In this document: positions 16,286 to 25,536 of the stretch, one piece after another | Numbering within the stretch: the first letter of the stretch is position 1 | How the letters are laid out: the number at the start of each line of letters is the position of its first letter | Assembly: GCF_001956985.1 (NCBI RefSeq) | Contig: NZ_CP019082.1 | Location: 868,001 to 932,000 of the forward strand | Length of the DNA: 64,000 nt | Direction: 5' to 3' | DNA from: Paludisphaera borealis | GTDB taxonomy: Bacteria > Planctomycetota > Planctomycetia > Isosphaerales > Isosphaeraceae | Made by a program: the position numbers and the translations under genes | The notes under the pieces: generated by a model | Databases searched by the model: none | Told to the model about the DNA's origin: nothing | What the model saw: the letters and a program-made list of their open reading frames with translations, nothing else

Positions 16286-17128
16286 TCAGGAGCCGTTGTC
16301 GACGTAGACGGCGCCTGACGCCGCGTTCATGCCGACGCCTTGCGGACGCGAGAAGTTGGGGGTCGCGAACCGCCCTCGGATCGGCTCCGTCCCCTGCTCC
16401 GTCTCGGTCTCGGTCGCCGAGCGCACGGGAGGTCCGGCGGGCAGGACGACGTGGAACATGAAGTGGAGGTGCGCGGCGGTTCCGGCCAGGACGAACATGT
16501 GGAAGAGTTCGTGCGAGCCGAAGACGCCGGGGAACAGGTCGGGGCGGTGGGCGAGGTTGACGACGGCCCCGACGCTGTAAAGCGCTCCGCCCAGGGGCAA
16601 CGTCAGCAGCATCCGGTGGCCGCGGCCGCGCTGGATGTCGTAATAGCCGACGATCATCCCCCAGCCCAGCCCAAGGTACACGCTGGTCGCCAGCCAGGGG
16701 GGGAACGGGCCGCCGATCCAGACCCTCGCGGCGCACGTCAACGCCAGGCCCCACACCAGCACCAGCCCCCCGCGCATCCACAACGGCCGCATCAGCGCCC
16801 AGGCCGCCGGCGTGAACGTGCCGGCGATCATCAAAAAGATCCCCACATGGTCGAGCCGTTGCAGCCGGCCCAGGGGCTCGCCCTGGAGCTTCGCCGCGTG
16901 GTAGAGCATGCTGGCGCCGTAGCAGAAGACCAGGCACGCGCCGAAGACCGCCAGGCAGACGAGCTTGCCCTGGTGGAAGTCGCGGTCGCAGGATTCGTCA
17001 GCCGTCGCGGCCGACCGCAGCGCGTCGCGGCCTCGGCGCAGCAACAGCCAGACGACCGGCAACGCCGCGATCATCCCCGCCCCGTGGCTCCAGGCGCTGA
17101 TTGGCTCGCGCAGATCGAAAAGCGACAT
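16286..17128 (-). CDS. PAQR / hemolysin III family membrane protein
   Basis: 280 aa with seven hydrophobic segments. Family motifs are in order: PISAWSHGAGM at the start, FCYGASMLYHAAKL with Ser and His of the zinc site, RLDHVGIFLMIAGTFTP, and GSHELFHMFVLAGTAAHLHF with the two later His ligands. PAQR proteins include bacterial YqfA/TrhA-type proteins and eukaryotic adiponectin receptors and are thought to be zinc-dependent lipid hydrolases; no specific reaction can be assigned here. The start at 17128 gives MSLFDLREPIS; the frame stays open to 17233, adding a polar extension, so the start is not certain. The C-terminal 45 residues are polar and unlike the family. Confidence 0.9.
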   Translation of the reverse strand: MSLFDLREPISAWSHGAGMIAALPVVWLLLRRGRDALRSAATADESCDRDFHQGKLVCLAVFGACLVFCYGASMLYHAAKLQGEPLGRLQRLDHVGIFLMIAGTFTPAAWALMRPLWMRGGLVLVWGLALTCAARVWIGGPFPPWLATSVYLGLGWGMIVGYYDIQRGRGHRMLLTLPLGGALYSVGAVVNLAHRPDLFPGVFGSHELFHMFVLAGTAAHLHFMFHVVLPAGPPVRSATETETEQGTEPIRGRFATPNFSRPQGVGMNAASGAVYVDNGS

Positions 17129-17278
17129 GGGCGGCACCGTGGTTGGCGGTCCATCGGAATCGACATGACTCAAGTCTACGGCCTTGGATTCGGCCGTACC
17201 ACCTGAGTCACTTGATCGATTCGGACCGCCCACCGACTCCGCCGGTTCCGCAAACGACGACCGCGACGAAAAACCGCC

Positions 17279-18088
17279 CTACGACCGCTTTCGAAGGCGG
17301 ATGCCGGCCGCTATTCCCGCCACGGCGAAGACCAGAATGCTGGCGGGTTCGGGGACCGGCGCGGCGAGGACCTGCGCGGCCGTCGCGCCGTGGGGAGGGA
17401 CCAGCACCTGCGCCGCCGTGTTCGTGGTCGTGAACGAGGGCGTGGGGGCGGGGGGCTTATGGTCGACGATCCGGGGCGAACGGAGCTTGAGGCGGCCTCC
17501 CAGACTGCTGCGGATCTCGTTGCTCCACCGCTTGAAGGCGGAGGCGCTCGTGCCGTACCAGTGCTTCGCCGTCGCGTCCGCCTTGTCGACGGCCGCCGTG
17601 ACGAGCGAGGCGTGCGTCGTCGTCGTGGCCGCGGCGGGGGTCGCGGTCGCGGTTGCGGCGGCGGCCGAGACGGAGGCGAGCGACTCGACGAGGTACGTCT
17701 GCCGTGGCGTGAGCACGGCGGCCTGGCCGTTGGATGCAAGCGCGGCGTTGAGCGCCGATTGGCCGCTGGCGTCGAGCCGCAGCGGGCCGGTCGCGCCTCG
17801 TGACAGCGACGGCCGCACCGCCAGCGTCGGCAGGCCGTCGGGCAGTTTGGCCGAGCCGTCCAGGCGATAGACGATGTAAGTCGGCAGCACTCCCCTGCGG
17901 AGTGGAACGGTCCGGCCGGACTGGTCGAGGACCGTCGCCTTGCCCTGCTCGTCGGCCGTCAGCGCGTAGGTCGTCGCGATCGTCGAGGCGAGCGCCGGGC
18001 TCGAAGCGGCGGCGATCAGTCCGAAGCCGAGAGCAAGCCGTCGAGAGAGCGAGGCGCGGGCCGCACGGCGGCGCGGTTGGCGTGGCAT
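17279..18088 (-). CDS. PEP-CTERM exported protein, paralogue B
   Basis: 269 aa. A twin-Arg-rich N-terminus (RRRAARASLSRRLALGFGLI) and signal peptide are followed by TYIVYRLDGSAKLPDGLPTL, TGPLRLDASGQSALNAAL and LTPRQTYLVESLASVS, matching paralogue A (11232-12074) in order. An Ala/Thr-rich linker leads to the sorting signal PVPEPASIL, a hydrophobic stretch and RLRKRS. The start at 18088 is preceded by GGAAGGAG; the frame runs farther upstream, but that part overlaps a palindromic repeat and is not coding. It is presumably anchored or processed by an exosortase encoded elsewhere. The shared domain is unnamed as far as I can tell. Confidence 0.85.
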   Translation of the reverse strand: MPRQPRRRAARASLSRRLALGFGLIAAASSPALASTIATTYALTADEQGKATVLDQSGRTVPLRRGVLPTYIVYRLDGSAKLPDGLPTLAVRPSLSRGATGPLRLDASGQSALNAALASNGQAAVLTPRQTYLVESLASVSAAAATATATPAAATTTTHASLVTAAVDKADATAKHWYGTSASAFKRWSNEIRSSLGGRLKLRSPRIVDHKPPAPTPSFTTTNTAAQVLVPPHGATAAQVLAAPVPEPASILVFAVAGIAAGIRLRKRS

Positions 18089-18555
18089 CGACGGGCTCCT
18101 TCCTTGGAATCCCAGTGATGTGATGAACAAGGCCCGATCGGCCAAGACGTGTCGACCCGCCTTGTAACACGACCCCGCCGGCGTGATCAAGCCGGAATTC
18201 CGCGCCGAGGACGCAATAGCGCGGTTTGCTAATGGGTTGCAGACAGCAATCAAAGCAGACTGTCGCGAGCATACCTTCTCCCCGCACGCGGGGAGAAGGT
18301 GGCCGGACGGCCGGATGAGGGGGGGCCAGGGCCAAGGCGGTCGAAGACCCCTCATCCGCCCCTTCGAGGCACCTTCTCCCCGCACGCGGGGAGAAGGGAA
18401 TTCGGCTGCGGTCCGCCTGCATCCCAAAAGTAAACCGCGCTAGCCAGGCTCTTTCGACCGCTCCCCAACCGCGATAGACTGCGCGGTCGGGCCGGCTCGC
18501 GTCGTGGCGAGGCGTCGGCCGCTGGATCGGAGAACTCGCGGAGGCTGGAGTGGTG
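18089..18555. other. divergent intergenic region holding a palindromic element
   Basis: 467 bp between the divergent PEP-CTERM and ceramidase-like genes. Bases 18274-18397 are a complete CCTTCTCCC element (listed separately). The remainder shows no credible gene or clear promoter. Confidence 0.6.
18274..18397. repeat. CCTTCTCCC palindrome family, copy 2 (complete)
   Basis: Two identical hairpins (CCTTCTCCCCGCACGCGGGG followed by AGAAGG) lie at 18274-18299 and 18372-18397. Each is joined to a GGCCGGATGAGGGG / CCCCTCATCCGCC segment, in inverted order, so the whole 124 bp is one large imperfect palindrome with a unique centre of about 25 bp. The same organisation is seen at 33809-33946. Comparable short palindromes ending in CCCTCATCCG are widespread in proteobacteria and planctomycetes. 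Confidence 0.75.
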
Positions 18556-19923
18556 ATGCTACGGAATTTCCTGACGATTTCGGCCGTGCTGACGGCGGCC
18601 GTTGCGGCTGGCCCCGCGCGGGCGGGCGAGCTGATGGCGGGCGCGGCCGCCGCGAACATCCCGGCCGACAACGCGTTGGTGATCGGCGGCGGCATCGGGC
18701 CGCACAAGGTCGACGCCCAGGAAGGCGAACTGCGGGCCACGGCCCTGGTGGTGCAAGACCCGCAAGGGGCGAAGGTCGCGCTGGTCGAGTGCGACGTGCT
18801 CATGATCAATCGCGACGTCCTCGACCGCGCCGCGCGCGACATCGAGAAGGCGACGGGCATCCCGTTCGAGAACGTCCTGATCAATTGCACCCACACCCAC
18901 CACGCGCCGACGACGGTCAAGGTCCACGGATACGAGCGTGAAGAAGCGTTCACGCAACTCGTGGGCGACAAGGCGGTCGAGGCGGTGGTCGCGGCGAACA
19001 AGCGGCTGGCGCCGGTGACGATGGAGTTCCGCCTCGGCGAAGAATCGTCGGTGGGGCAGAACAGCCGCTTGCTGCTGTCGAACGGCATGATCTTCTGGGT
19101 CGGCCCGCGCGACGAGGTGGTGCGGCCGACCGGCCCGTTCGACCCCGAGTTGCCGGTCTGGGCGTTCCGCCGCAACGACGGCAAGCTCGAAGCCGTGATG
19201 TTCAACCACTCGACCCACACGATCGGAACCAAGACCGGCAACGTGCGGTCGCCCGGCTTCTACGGCGTCGCCGCCCAAGAGCTGGAGAAGGAGCTGGGGA
19301 GCACCGTGCTGTTCTTCGAGGGCGCCTCGGGTTCGACCCACAACCTCGACCTCAAGGGCCCCGAGATGATCGTGCGGATCGAGCAGGCCGTCCGCGACGC
19401 GCTGGGCAAGGCCAAGCCCCGGAAGGTCGACTCGGTGCGGGCGATTCGCAAGGAAGTGACCTTCAAGGTCCGCGATTTCGACGAGGCCAAGGACGACGCG
19501 GCGGTGGTGGCTTATGAGAACCACGTGCTCAAAGACCCCAAGCTGATTCAGTTCGTCGTCGACGTCTTCCGCGACATGCGCAAGGAGCTGGCGCCGCACA
19601 AGGGCGAGGAGCGCAAGACGTGGGTCCAGGCGGTCCGGATCGGCGACGTCGCGGTCGTCGGCGTGCCGGCCGAATTCTTCACCGTGCTCGGCCAGGACAT
19701 CAAGCGGCGGTCGCCGTTCCGCTACACCTACGTCTTCGAGCTGGCCAACGACTACATCGGCTACGTCCCCGACCGCAAGGGCCACGAGCTGGGGGGCTAC
19801 CAGACCTGGACCGGCCTCCACAGCTACGTCGCCCCCGGCACCGGCGAAATGATCGTCGACGAGGCCGTCTCGCTCCTCAAGGACCTCCATAAGGACCTCA
19901 AGAAGCCCGCCGCCGCCAAGTGA
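18556..19923 (+). CDS. secreted neutral/alkaline ceramidase-like protein
   Basis: 455 aa. Residues 1-23 are a signal peptide (LTISAVLTAAVAAGPARA). The body matches the N-terminal domain of neutral/alkaline non-lysosomal ceramidases: MAGAAAANIPADN, ECDVLMINRD, INCTHTHHAPTT (zinc-ligand histidines), FNHSTHTIG and FEGASGSTHNLD (loop with the expected nucleophilic Ser). Full ceramidases are about 650 aa or more, and the C-terminal Ig-like domain is missing, so this is the short form common in planctomycetes whose real substrate is not known. The start is taken at 18556; GTG codons at 18550 and 18553 are alternatives. It probably hydrolyses an amide or ester outside the cytoplasm. Confidence 0.87.
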   Translation: MLRNFLTISAVLTAAVAAGPARAGELMAGAAAANIPADNALVIGGGIGPHKVDAQEGELRATALVVQDPQGAKVALVECDVLMINRDVLDRAARDIEKATGIPFENVLINCTHTHHAPTTVKVHGYEREEAFTQLVGDKAVEAVVAANKRLAPVTMEFRLGEESSVGQNSRLLLSNGMIFWVGPRDEVVRPTGPFDPELPVWAFRRNDGKLEAVMFNHSTHTIGTKTGNVRSPGFYGVAAQELEKELGSTVLFFEGASGSTHNLDLKGPEMIVRIEQAVRDALGKAKPRKVDSVRAIRKEVTFKVRDFDEAKDDAAVVAYENHVLKDPKLIQFVVDVFRDMRKELAPHKGEERKTWVQAVRIGDVAVVGVPAEFFTVLGQDIKRRSPFRYTYVFELANDYIGYVPDRKGHELGGYQTWTGLHSYVAPGTGEMIVDEAVSLLKDLHKDLKKPAAAK

Positions 19924-19938
19924 TTCGAGCCGGCGCAA

Positions 19939-20012
19939 GCGCCAGCGAGTGAATGGTTCAACCGGCCGCTTCGGACGCGACGCGGTTCGCGGGACGATTC
20001 ACTCGCTGGCGC
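19939..20012. repeat. GCGCCAGCGAGTGAAT inverted-repeat element, copy 1
   Basis: A 16-bp perfect inverted repeat: GCGCCAGCGAGTGAAT at 19939-19954 and ATTCACTCGCTGGCGC at 19997-20012. The right arm continues TTCGGGCTTGTATT and then GGGCTCGGAATAGGT to 20045, also seen at 51547-51593. It lies between the convergent ceramidase-like and STAS genes. Copies 2 and 3 are at 51393-51592 and 56459-56528. Confidence 0.72.
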
Positions 20013-20056
20013 TTCGGGCTTGTATTTCAAGGGCTCGGAATAGGTTACGGCCGGTT

Positions 20057-20410
20057 TCACTCGACGTCGTGACGGCCGTAGAACTGCTGGGCCTCGTCGA
20101 CTGAGCGGAAGACGTCCCAGAAATCGTCCATGTGCATGTCGACGAGGAACTGGGCGATCTGCGGGCTGGGACGCGCGATGACGACCTCGCCGCCGCGCCG
20201 GCGGATCTCGCGGGTCAGCGTCATCAAGACGCCGAGGAAGCTCGCGCCGGTCTCGTGGACGCCGGCCAGCTCCATGACGAACTTGCGAGCCCCCTGGTCG
20301 AGCTGCTCGTCGACGTCGCGCGCCGAGTCGACGTACCGCGGGTCGTTCATCAACTGGCGGAAGTTGCTGAGGATCGTCACGTCGCCGTCGTTCCGGATGT
20401 TCAGCGCCAT
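20057..20410 (-). CDS. STAS-domain protein (anti-sigma factor antagonist type)
   Basis: 117 aa, a single STAS domain. It shows the expected strand-helix order with KFVMELAGVHETGASFLGVL and RRRGGEVVIARPSPQIAQFL, and the closing DDFWDVFRSVDEAQQF. In classical antagonists a phosphorylatable DSSG occupies the loop; here it reads ETGAS, so control by phosphorylation is uncertain. Such proteins bind anti-sigma kinases in partner-switching systems; no partner gene is adjacent. The start at 20410 follows GAGGAG; an earlier in-frame start at 20461 lacks such a site. It is divergent from the FadL-type porin. Confidence 0.86.
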   Translation of the reverse strand: MALNIRNDGDVTILSNFRQLMNDPRYVDSARDVDEQLDQGARKFVMELAGVHETGASFLGVLMTLTREIRRRGGEVVIARPSPQIAQFLVDMHMDDFWDVFRSVDEAQQFYGRHDVE

Positions 20411-20599
20411 GGTCGCTCCTCGCTTGCGTTGAAGCCCATCTTTAATAAGAAGGAAGTCCACTCTATTCTACAGCCGGCGGCTCGACCGGGCGCGGTTTCA
20501 GGCGGGTTTGCGATTCGGCTCAAGTTTCTGGAGCGAGCGGCCGAATAACCGCAATGTCATTTCTTTCCGCACAATCGGCACATCTTTCCGAGGCGGCGA

Positions 20600-21970
20600 A
20601 TGAGAGCTTTGCGTTCTTCGCTGGTCGCTGTCCTGCTCGGGCTGTCGGCGTCGTCGGCCGCCACGGCGCAGGGGATTTTCGCCCCGAGCGCCGGGCCGAT
20701 CAACTCGGCGATGGCCGGCGCGTCGGTGGCGGCGCCGGTGGATTTCGGGGGGAGCTACTGGAACCCGGCGATCCTCAGCGGGTTGAAGCGGCCGGAAGCG
20801 CTGATCAGCACGGCCCTCGCCATTCCGAGCATCCATCTGGCCTCGGAGCTTCAGGCCAACTCGATCGGCGGCGCGTTCCCGCCGGCGAACCGGTTCGGCA
20901 CGGCGCGGAGCGACAGCGGCGTGTCCTCGGGACTGGCGGTCGGCGCGTCGTTCAAGCTCAAGGAGGATTCGCCGCTCACGCTCGGCCTGGGGATCTTCGG
21001 CCTGGTGGGGGGCGGCGTGAACTTCGCGGGGAGTTACAGCACCCCGGTGCTGGGGCCTCGTCAGCCGCCCAACAATTTCGGCCTCGGGCCGATCTATGCG
21101 AATATGTCGATTCTGTCGGTCAATCCGATGGCCTCGCTCCAGGTCACCGACAAGCTGGCGGTGGCGGGGGGGCCGGTCGTCACGGCGGGGACGATCAGCT
21201 TCTCGCCGGCCTTCTTCGCGGCGGGGCCGAAGGACCAGTACGGCGTGGCCACGTTCCCGGCCGGAACCAACGGGCGGCCGTTCTGGGGGGGCGGGTTCCA
21301 ATTCGGGCTCCTCTACGAGCTGAGCGACGACTGGAACCTCGGGTTCTCCTACAAGAGCCCCGTTTGGCAAGAGCGGTGGGCGTACAACAGCTTCAACCCG
21401 AACCTGTCGCCCCGGCGCATCGGCGTGCAGGCGCAGCTCCCCGAGGTGATTTCGTGGGGCGTGGCTTACAAGGGCCTGCCGAAGACCCTGATCGACGTCG
21501 ACCTCCGCTACTTCGACTACGCGAACGCCAGCCTGTTCGGCCAGAAGATCGCCGACGGCGGCCTCGACTGGCGGAGCGTCTTCGCCGTCGCGACCGGCGT
21601 GCAGTACAAGGCGACCGATCGCCTGTCGTTGATGGGCGGCTACCTGTTCAACACCAACCCGGTGCGGTCGCCGCAGACGCTGTTCAACGCCCAGGCGCCG
21701 GCGATCATCCAGCACATGCTGTCGATGGGCGTCTCGTACCGGATGACCGACGACGTCGCGTTTTCGCTGGCCTGGCAGCACGGGTTCCGCAACGCGATCG
21801 AGGGGCCGATCGGCCAGGTCCCCGGCAGCAGCATCCGGCTCGACGCTCAGGTCGACGTCATCTACGCCGGCCTGACGATTCAGTACGGCGGCAAGAAGGT
21901 CGCGACGCCGCAGCCGGCCCCCGCCCCGCCTGCTCCGGCGGCCGTCGCGAACGCCGGAAGCGACGAATGA
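20600..21970 (+). CDS. FadL/OmpP1-type outer membrane channel
   Basis: 456 aa. A signal peptide (LVAVLLGLSASSAATAQG) is followed by a sequence rich in alternating hydrophobic strands with aromatic ends, typical of a 14-strand barrel. FadL-like marks are AGPINSAMAGASVAAPVDF near the mature N-terminus (the family has a similar Gly/Ala plug segment), WNPAILSGL, SVNPMASLQVTDKLAV and the repeated SYRMTDDVAFSLAW at the end. FadL channels admit long-chain fatty acids or aromatic compounds; the actual cargo here is unknown. A Pro/Ala tail (APAPPAPAAV) follows the last strand. The stop overlaps the next gene (ATGA), which encodes a lipoprotein. Confidence 0.88.
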   Translation: MRALRSSLVAVLLGLSASSAATAQGIFAPSAGPINSAMAGASVAAPVDFGGSYWNPAILSGLKRPEALISTALAIPSIHLASELQANSIGGAFPPANRFGTARSDSGVSSGLAVGASFKLKEDSPLTLGLGIFGLVGGGVNFAGSYSTPVLGPRQPPNNFGLGPIYANMSILSVNPMASLQVTDKLAVAGGPVVTAGTISFSPAFFAAGPKDQYGVATFPAGTNGRPFWGGGFQFGLLYELSDDWNLGFSYKSPVWQERWAYNSFNPNLSPRRIGVQAQLPEVISWGVAYKGLPKTLIDVDLRYFDYANASLFGQKIADGGLDWRSVFAVATGVQYKATDRLSLMGGYLFNTNPVRSPQTLFNAQAPAIIQHMLSMGVSYRMTDDVAFSLAWQHGFRNAIEGPIGQVPGSSIRLDAQVDVIYAGLTIQYGGKKVATPQPAPAPPAPAAVANAGSDE

Positions 21971-23250
21971 TCGGACTCCCCGGCGGGGCGCGCGGCCGAA
22001 TCGGTCTGGTCCTGGCGTGCCTGGGCGCGCTCGTCGTGCCGTCGGGCTGCGCGTTCGGTCCCAAGCTCCTGGAGAAGACGCACGGGCGCTACCAGGAGGC
22101 GATCCGCACGGTGGGCGAGGAGCAACTGCTGCGGAACATCGTCCACATGCGGTACAACGAGACCCCGCTGAATCTGAACGTCTCGTCGATCGCGTCGCAG
22201 TACGAGCTGGCCGGCGGCGCTCAGGCGCAGCCGTTCTTCGTCGCCCCCAACCCGAGCAACAGCAACGTCATCTTCAGGACGTTCACGTCGATCCTGCCGA
22301 ACCTGAACGTCAGCGGGGCGAACCGGCCGACCATCACCCTGCTGCCCGCCGACGACGGCGACGCGGTGCGTCAGTTCATGACCCCGGCCCCGCCCGAGAC
22401 GCTCGCCTTCTTGATCGAGACGAGCTGGCCCCCCTCGGTGATCCTCCGCCTCTGGGTCGAGCGTCTCAACGGCGTCCCCAACGCGGTCACCGCAAGCGGA
22501 CCGCAACGCGCCGTGATCTCGGATTTCCGGAGGTTCCAGAGGGCGACCGAGCTGATTCAGGAGCTTCAGACCCAGGAATGGTCGAGCCTCCGGGTCGAGG
22601 AACACGAGACGGTCGTGGGGGGGCCGTTGCCGATCGAGTCGTCGTCGGCCGCCGCCGCCGTCGACGCCGCCAAGTCGGGCGTCGAGCTCCGCGCCCAGCC
22701 GGACGGGAAGATGGTCCTCGTCCGCAAGGGGACGAAGATGGTCGTCCGGATCAACCCTCGCGCGGTCGATCGCCCGGAGGTGGTCGAGCTGATGGAGTTG
22801 CTGAATCTGGAACCCGGGCGGCCCGCCTACGACGTCGTGGTCGCCCCCGGTGTGATACCCGACCCCATGCGTTATCCTCGGCCCCCTTCGTCCGAGATCC
22901 GCGTCATGACCCGGTCGGCGTCGCAGGTGATGTACTACCTGGCCAATGGAGTCGAGGTTCCCGAGGAGCACCTGAGCTGCGGGTTGGTGAAGACCCAGAC
23001 CGACGACGCGGGCGATCCCATCGACGGCCGCGAGCTGACCCAGGGGCTGTTCGAGGTCCATTGCGGCAAGGGCCACAAGCCTCCGCCGTGCGCGTTCGTC
23101 GCGATCTCGTATCGCGGCTACTGGTACTACATCGACGATCGCGACCACGCCAGCAAGTCGACCCTCGCCCTGATGCTCCAGCTCGGCCGGCTCGACTTCG
23201 GCAACAAGGCGGCCGCCGGCCCGTTCCTGACCCTGCCGATCGGCCGTTGA
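21967..23250 (+). CDS. lipoprotein coupled to the FadL-type channel
   Basis: 427 aa. The N-terminus has a hydrophobic signal and a lipobox (VPSGC), so Cys becomes lipidated. The mature part contains YQEAIRTVGEEQLLRNIVHM, PLNLNVSSIASQYELAGG and a C-terminal region (CAFVAISYRGYWYYIDDRDH) that recurs in planctomycete lipoproteins of unknown role. There is no enzymatic motif. It starts on the ATG overlapping the porin stop, so the two are made together; it could be a periplasmic partner or plug of the channel. This is an inference from coupling only. It ends 16 bp from the convergent phytase gene. Confidence 0.83.
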   Translation: MIGLPGGARGRIGLVLACLGALVVPSGCAFGPKLLEKTHGRYQEAIRTVGEEQLLRNIVHMRYNETPLNLNVSSIASQYELAGGAQAQPFFVAPNPSNSNVIFRTFTSILPNLNVSGANRPTITLLPADDGDAVRQFMTPAPPETLAFLIETSWPPSVILRLWVERLNGVPNAVTASGPQRAVISDFRRFQRATELIQELQTQEWSSLRVEEHETVVGGPLPIESSSAAAAVDAAKSGVELRAQPDGKMVLVRKGTKMVVRINPRAVDRPEVVELMELLNLEPGRPAYDVVVAPGVIPDPMRYPRPPSSEIRVMTRSASQVMYYLANGVEVPEEHLSCGLVKTQTDDAGDPIDGRELTQGLFEVHCGKGHKPPPCAFVAISYRGYWYYIDDRDHASKSTLALMLQLGRLDFGNKAAAGPFLTLPIGR

Positions 23251-23266
23251 CCGGACGTGCTCGACG

Positions 23267-24343
23267 TCACCGGCCGCGGACGGATCGGGACGCGTCGATG
23301 AGCAGGCGGTCGCCGGCGATCTCGTCCCAGGCGACGTATTTGAAGTTCTGGTTGGCGCCGGTGGTCTTGCCTCCCTGGCAGACGAACAGGCCACGGGAGA
23401 ACCGCGCGGAGGTGGGGACGGCGACGACGTCGAGGCCGTCGACGTCGGCCAGGCCCAGGTCGATCGTCGCGACGAACCGGTTCGCCCCGGCCCGCTCGAA
23501 CACCTTGAAGTCGCCGCTTCCCTGGCTGGAGGCGATCAAATAGCCGGCGTCGCGGGCGCCGCGATAGATCGTCAGGCCCTCGACGTCGGCCGTCAGCCCG
23601 TGCTCGCCGACCTTGGCGATCAAAACCCCTTCAGTCCCGCCGTCGGGCTCGGCCGAGAATTTCCAGATCCCGACCGACTCTTCCGAGAGGTAGAAGGCCC
23701 CCAGGTCGTCGTCGGCGACGCACCCCTCGGTCTGCGATCCGACGCCGAACGCGCGGACCAACGTCGCCCGCACCGCGCCCTCGGAAGGCGAGTCGAGGCG
23801 GTACTGCTCGACCTTCCCCTTCTTGTTGTTCACGAAGATGTAGAAGGCCTGATCCTTGGGGCTGCGGTAGACGCAGGTGCCGTACGGCTCGGTCCCGCCG
23901 AACACAGTGAACGCCGGCCCCGGGGCGATCTCGGCGAGCCGGCGGTTGGCGGCGTCGATCCGCCAGATCGCGACCCCTTGCTTGCCCTCGGCACGGGTCC
24001 CCGCGACGGCCAGGTCGACCGCGCCGCCGTGCATCGGGAAGCCGTAGATCACGTCGATGTTGTTGGGCCGGAGGTCCGGCGAGACCTCCTGAATCCGCTT
24101 GCCGGCGAGGTCGAAGGCGATCACGCCCCCCTTCTTGTCGGTCCCGAGAACGAGGCTCTGCGCCGGGTCGTCGGGGTGGACCCAGACGGCCGGGTCGTCG
24201 GCCGCGTCGCCGGCGTGCGGGACGGTCTCGGTCTCGATCACGATCCGAGGGGCGAGCACGTCCTCGGCGAACCCTTGGATCGGCGAGAATACGGCGAACG
24301 CGGCGGCGAGGGTCAGGGCGGATTTACGCATCGGCGTCATCAT
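23267..24343 (-). CDS. beta-propeller 3-phytase
   Basis: 358 aa. A signal peptide (LTLAAAFAVFSPIQGFA) is followed by a beta-propeller phytase core: DDPAVWVHPDDPAQSLVLGT, NNIDVIYGF, EPYGTCVY, QTEGCVADDDLGAFYLSEE and ADVEGLTIY, the sequences that hold calcium and phosphate in the family. The enzyme releases phosphate from inositol hexakisphosphate outside the cytoplasm. The start at 24343 is ATG; an upstream TTG is less likely. It follows the DUF1559 gene by 19 bp on the same strand and may be co-transcribed. No phosphate-regulon site could be recognised. Confidence 0.92.
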   Translation of the reverse strand: MMTPMRKSALTLAAAFAVFSPIQGFAEDVLAPRIVIETETVPHAGDAADDPAVWVHPDDPAQSLVLGTDKKGGVIAFDLAGKRIQEVSPDLRPNNIDVIYGFPMHGGAVDLAVAGTRAEGKQGVAIWRIDAANRRLAEIAPGPAFTVFGGTEPYGTCVYRSPKDQAFYIFVNNKKGKVEQYRLDSPSEGAVRATLVRAFGVGSQTEGCVADDDLGAFYLSEESVGIWKFSAEPDGGTEGVLIAKVGEHGLTADVEGLTIYRGARDAGYLIASSQGSGDFKVFERAGANRFVATIDLGLADVDGLDVVAVPTSARFSRGLFVCQGGKTTGANQNFKYVAWDEIAGDRLLIDASRSVRGR

Positions 24344-24362
24344 GTTTCCCAATTCGTGTCGG

Positions 24363-25412
24363 TTAGTACTGGTCGGAGGAGACGATTTCGCCGCCGCGGA
24401 TCGATCCGAGCGCCCGCCAGTTCATGCCGTCGATCGAGTCCTTGATGAAGTGGACGCTGCCGTCGGCGAACAGGGCGTTGACGCCGCCGGGGTGGTGGCT
24501 TCGCGAGGTGATGGCGGCGAAGGTCGGGCCGCCGTTGTTCTCGTCGAGCGTGGCCAGGTCGTAGCTCTGCTGCGTGCCGTCGACGATCACCTTGGCGTTG
24601 GGAGGCAGGGCCGTGGTGAAGCCGTCGTAGCAAGCCGAGCCGATCGACCACTTGGTGTGGCCGGTGTCGGCCTTGCACGAGCCTGACGTCGCGGCCGCTT
24701 TCACGACGGCGAACGAGTCGGCGGGCGACGGCACGTTGTTGGGGTCGCTCAGCATCGGGAAGGTTCCGCCCGACCCGTTGCCGAAGCACGACTTGAACAG
24801 CGGCTGATACGTATTGACCTCGGCGCTGAGGACCGAGTTGCTGAGGCCGTCGGTGAACGCCGCGTACGACCGGCTGACGTTGACGGCGAAGGCGTTGCGG
24901 TTGGCGGGGCCCGACGCGCCGCCGAAGACGTACCAGTCGCCCACGTTCCAGCCGTAGTTCGACACCCCGAACGACTCGCCCTTGGCCGGGTTGGCGTTCG
25001 GCTGCTGATTCGGCTCGCTCGGGCAGAGCAGGAAGCCGATCGTCGTGTAGCTGACCGTCGTGTTCGTCGGGTCGCTGTACTTGAGCGTGAAGTTCATCGA
25101 GTTGTACAGCGGCCCGGCCTCCATGAACGGCGCGAGCCGGGCGCTGACGCCCCACGACGTATACGACGTCGGCTGCTTGGTCCCGACCTGCTTCATCGTC
25201 TGCTGCGGCGGCAGGGCGTTGTTGCCGCTCTCGTAGTTGGCCACCGCCAGGCCGAGCTGCTTGAGGTTGTTCGTGCAATGAATGCGACGAGCGGCCTCGC
25301 GGGCTGACTGCACCGCCGGCAGCAGAAGCGCGATCAACACCGCGATGATCGCGATCACCACCAGCAACTCGATCAACGTGAACGCCCGGTCGAGACGACG
25401 ATGCGAGTTCAT
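24363..25412 (-). CDS. DUF1559 protein with prepilin-type N-terminus, copy 1
   Basis: 349 aa. The N-terminal [20 protein letters not shown] is a type IV pilin-like methylation signal and helix; the rest is the planctomycete DUF1559 (SBP_bac_10) domain, with [42 protein letters not shown] and the ending [20 protein letters not shown]. These proteins are exported through a type II/IV pilus-like route and occur in many copies per genome; function is unproven. Starts at 25427 and 25412 are both ATG; 25412 has GGAG at 12 bases. Followed by phytase. Confidence 0.93.
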   Translation of the reverse strand: MNSHRRLDRAFTLIELLVVIAIIAVLIALLLPAVQSAREAARRIHCTNNLKQLGLAVANYESGNNALPPQQTMKQVGTKQPTSYTSWGVSARLAPFMEAGPLYNSMNFTLKYSDPTNTTVSYTTIGFLLCPSEPNQQPNANPAKGESFGVSNYGWNVGDWYVFGGASGPANRNAFAVNVSRSYAAFTDGLSNSVLSAEVNTYQPLFKSCFGNGSGGTFPMLSDPNNVPSPADSFAVVKAAATSGSCKADTGHTKWSIGSACYDGFTTALPPNAKVIVDGTQQSYDLATLDENNGGPTFAAITSRSHHPGGVNALFADGSVHFIKDSIDGMNWRALGSIRGGEIVSSDQY

Positions 25413-25536
25413 GAGCTTCGGCTCCATTTCGTAGGGTCGAAATCCTGTTCGATCACCCTACAAAATGATGCTCGATTCCACCAATGATATTACATGCAAG
25501 AATTGATGAAGAATCGATGAGCCTGGCTGGGCCGGT

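Noticed and set aside
18559-19938. 459-codon minus-strand frame opposite the ceramidase-like gene
   Set aside because: No motif and antisense composition; the plus strand contains the histidine motifs of the ceramidase family.
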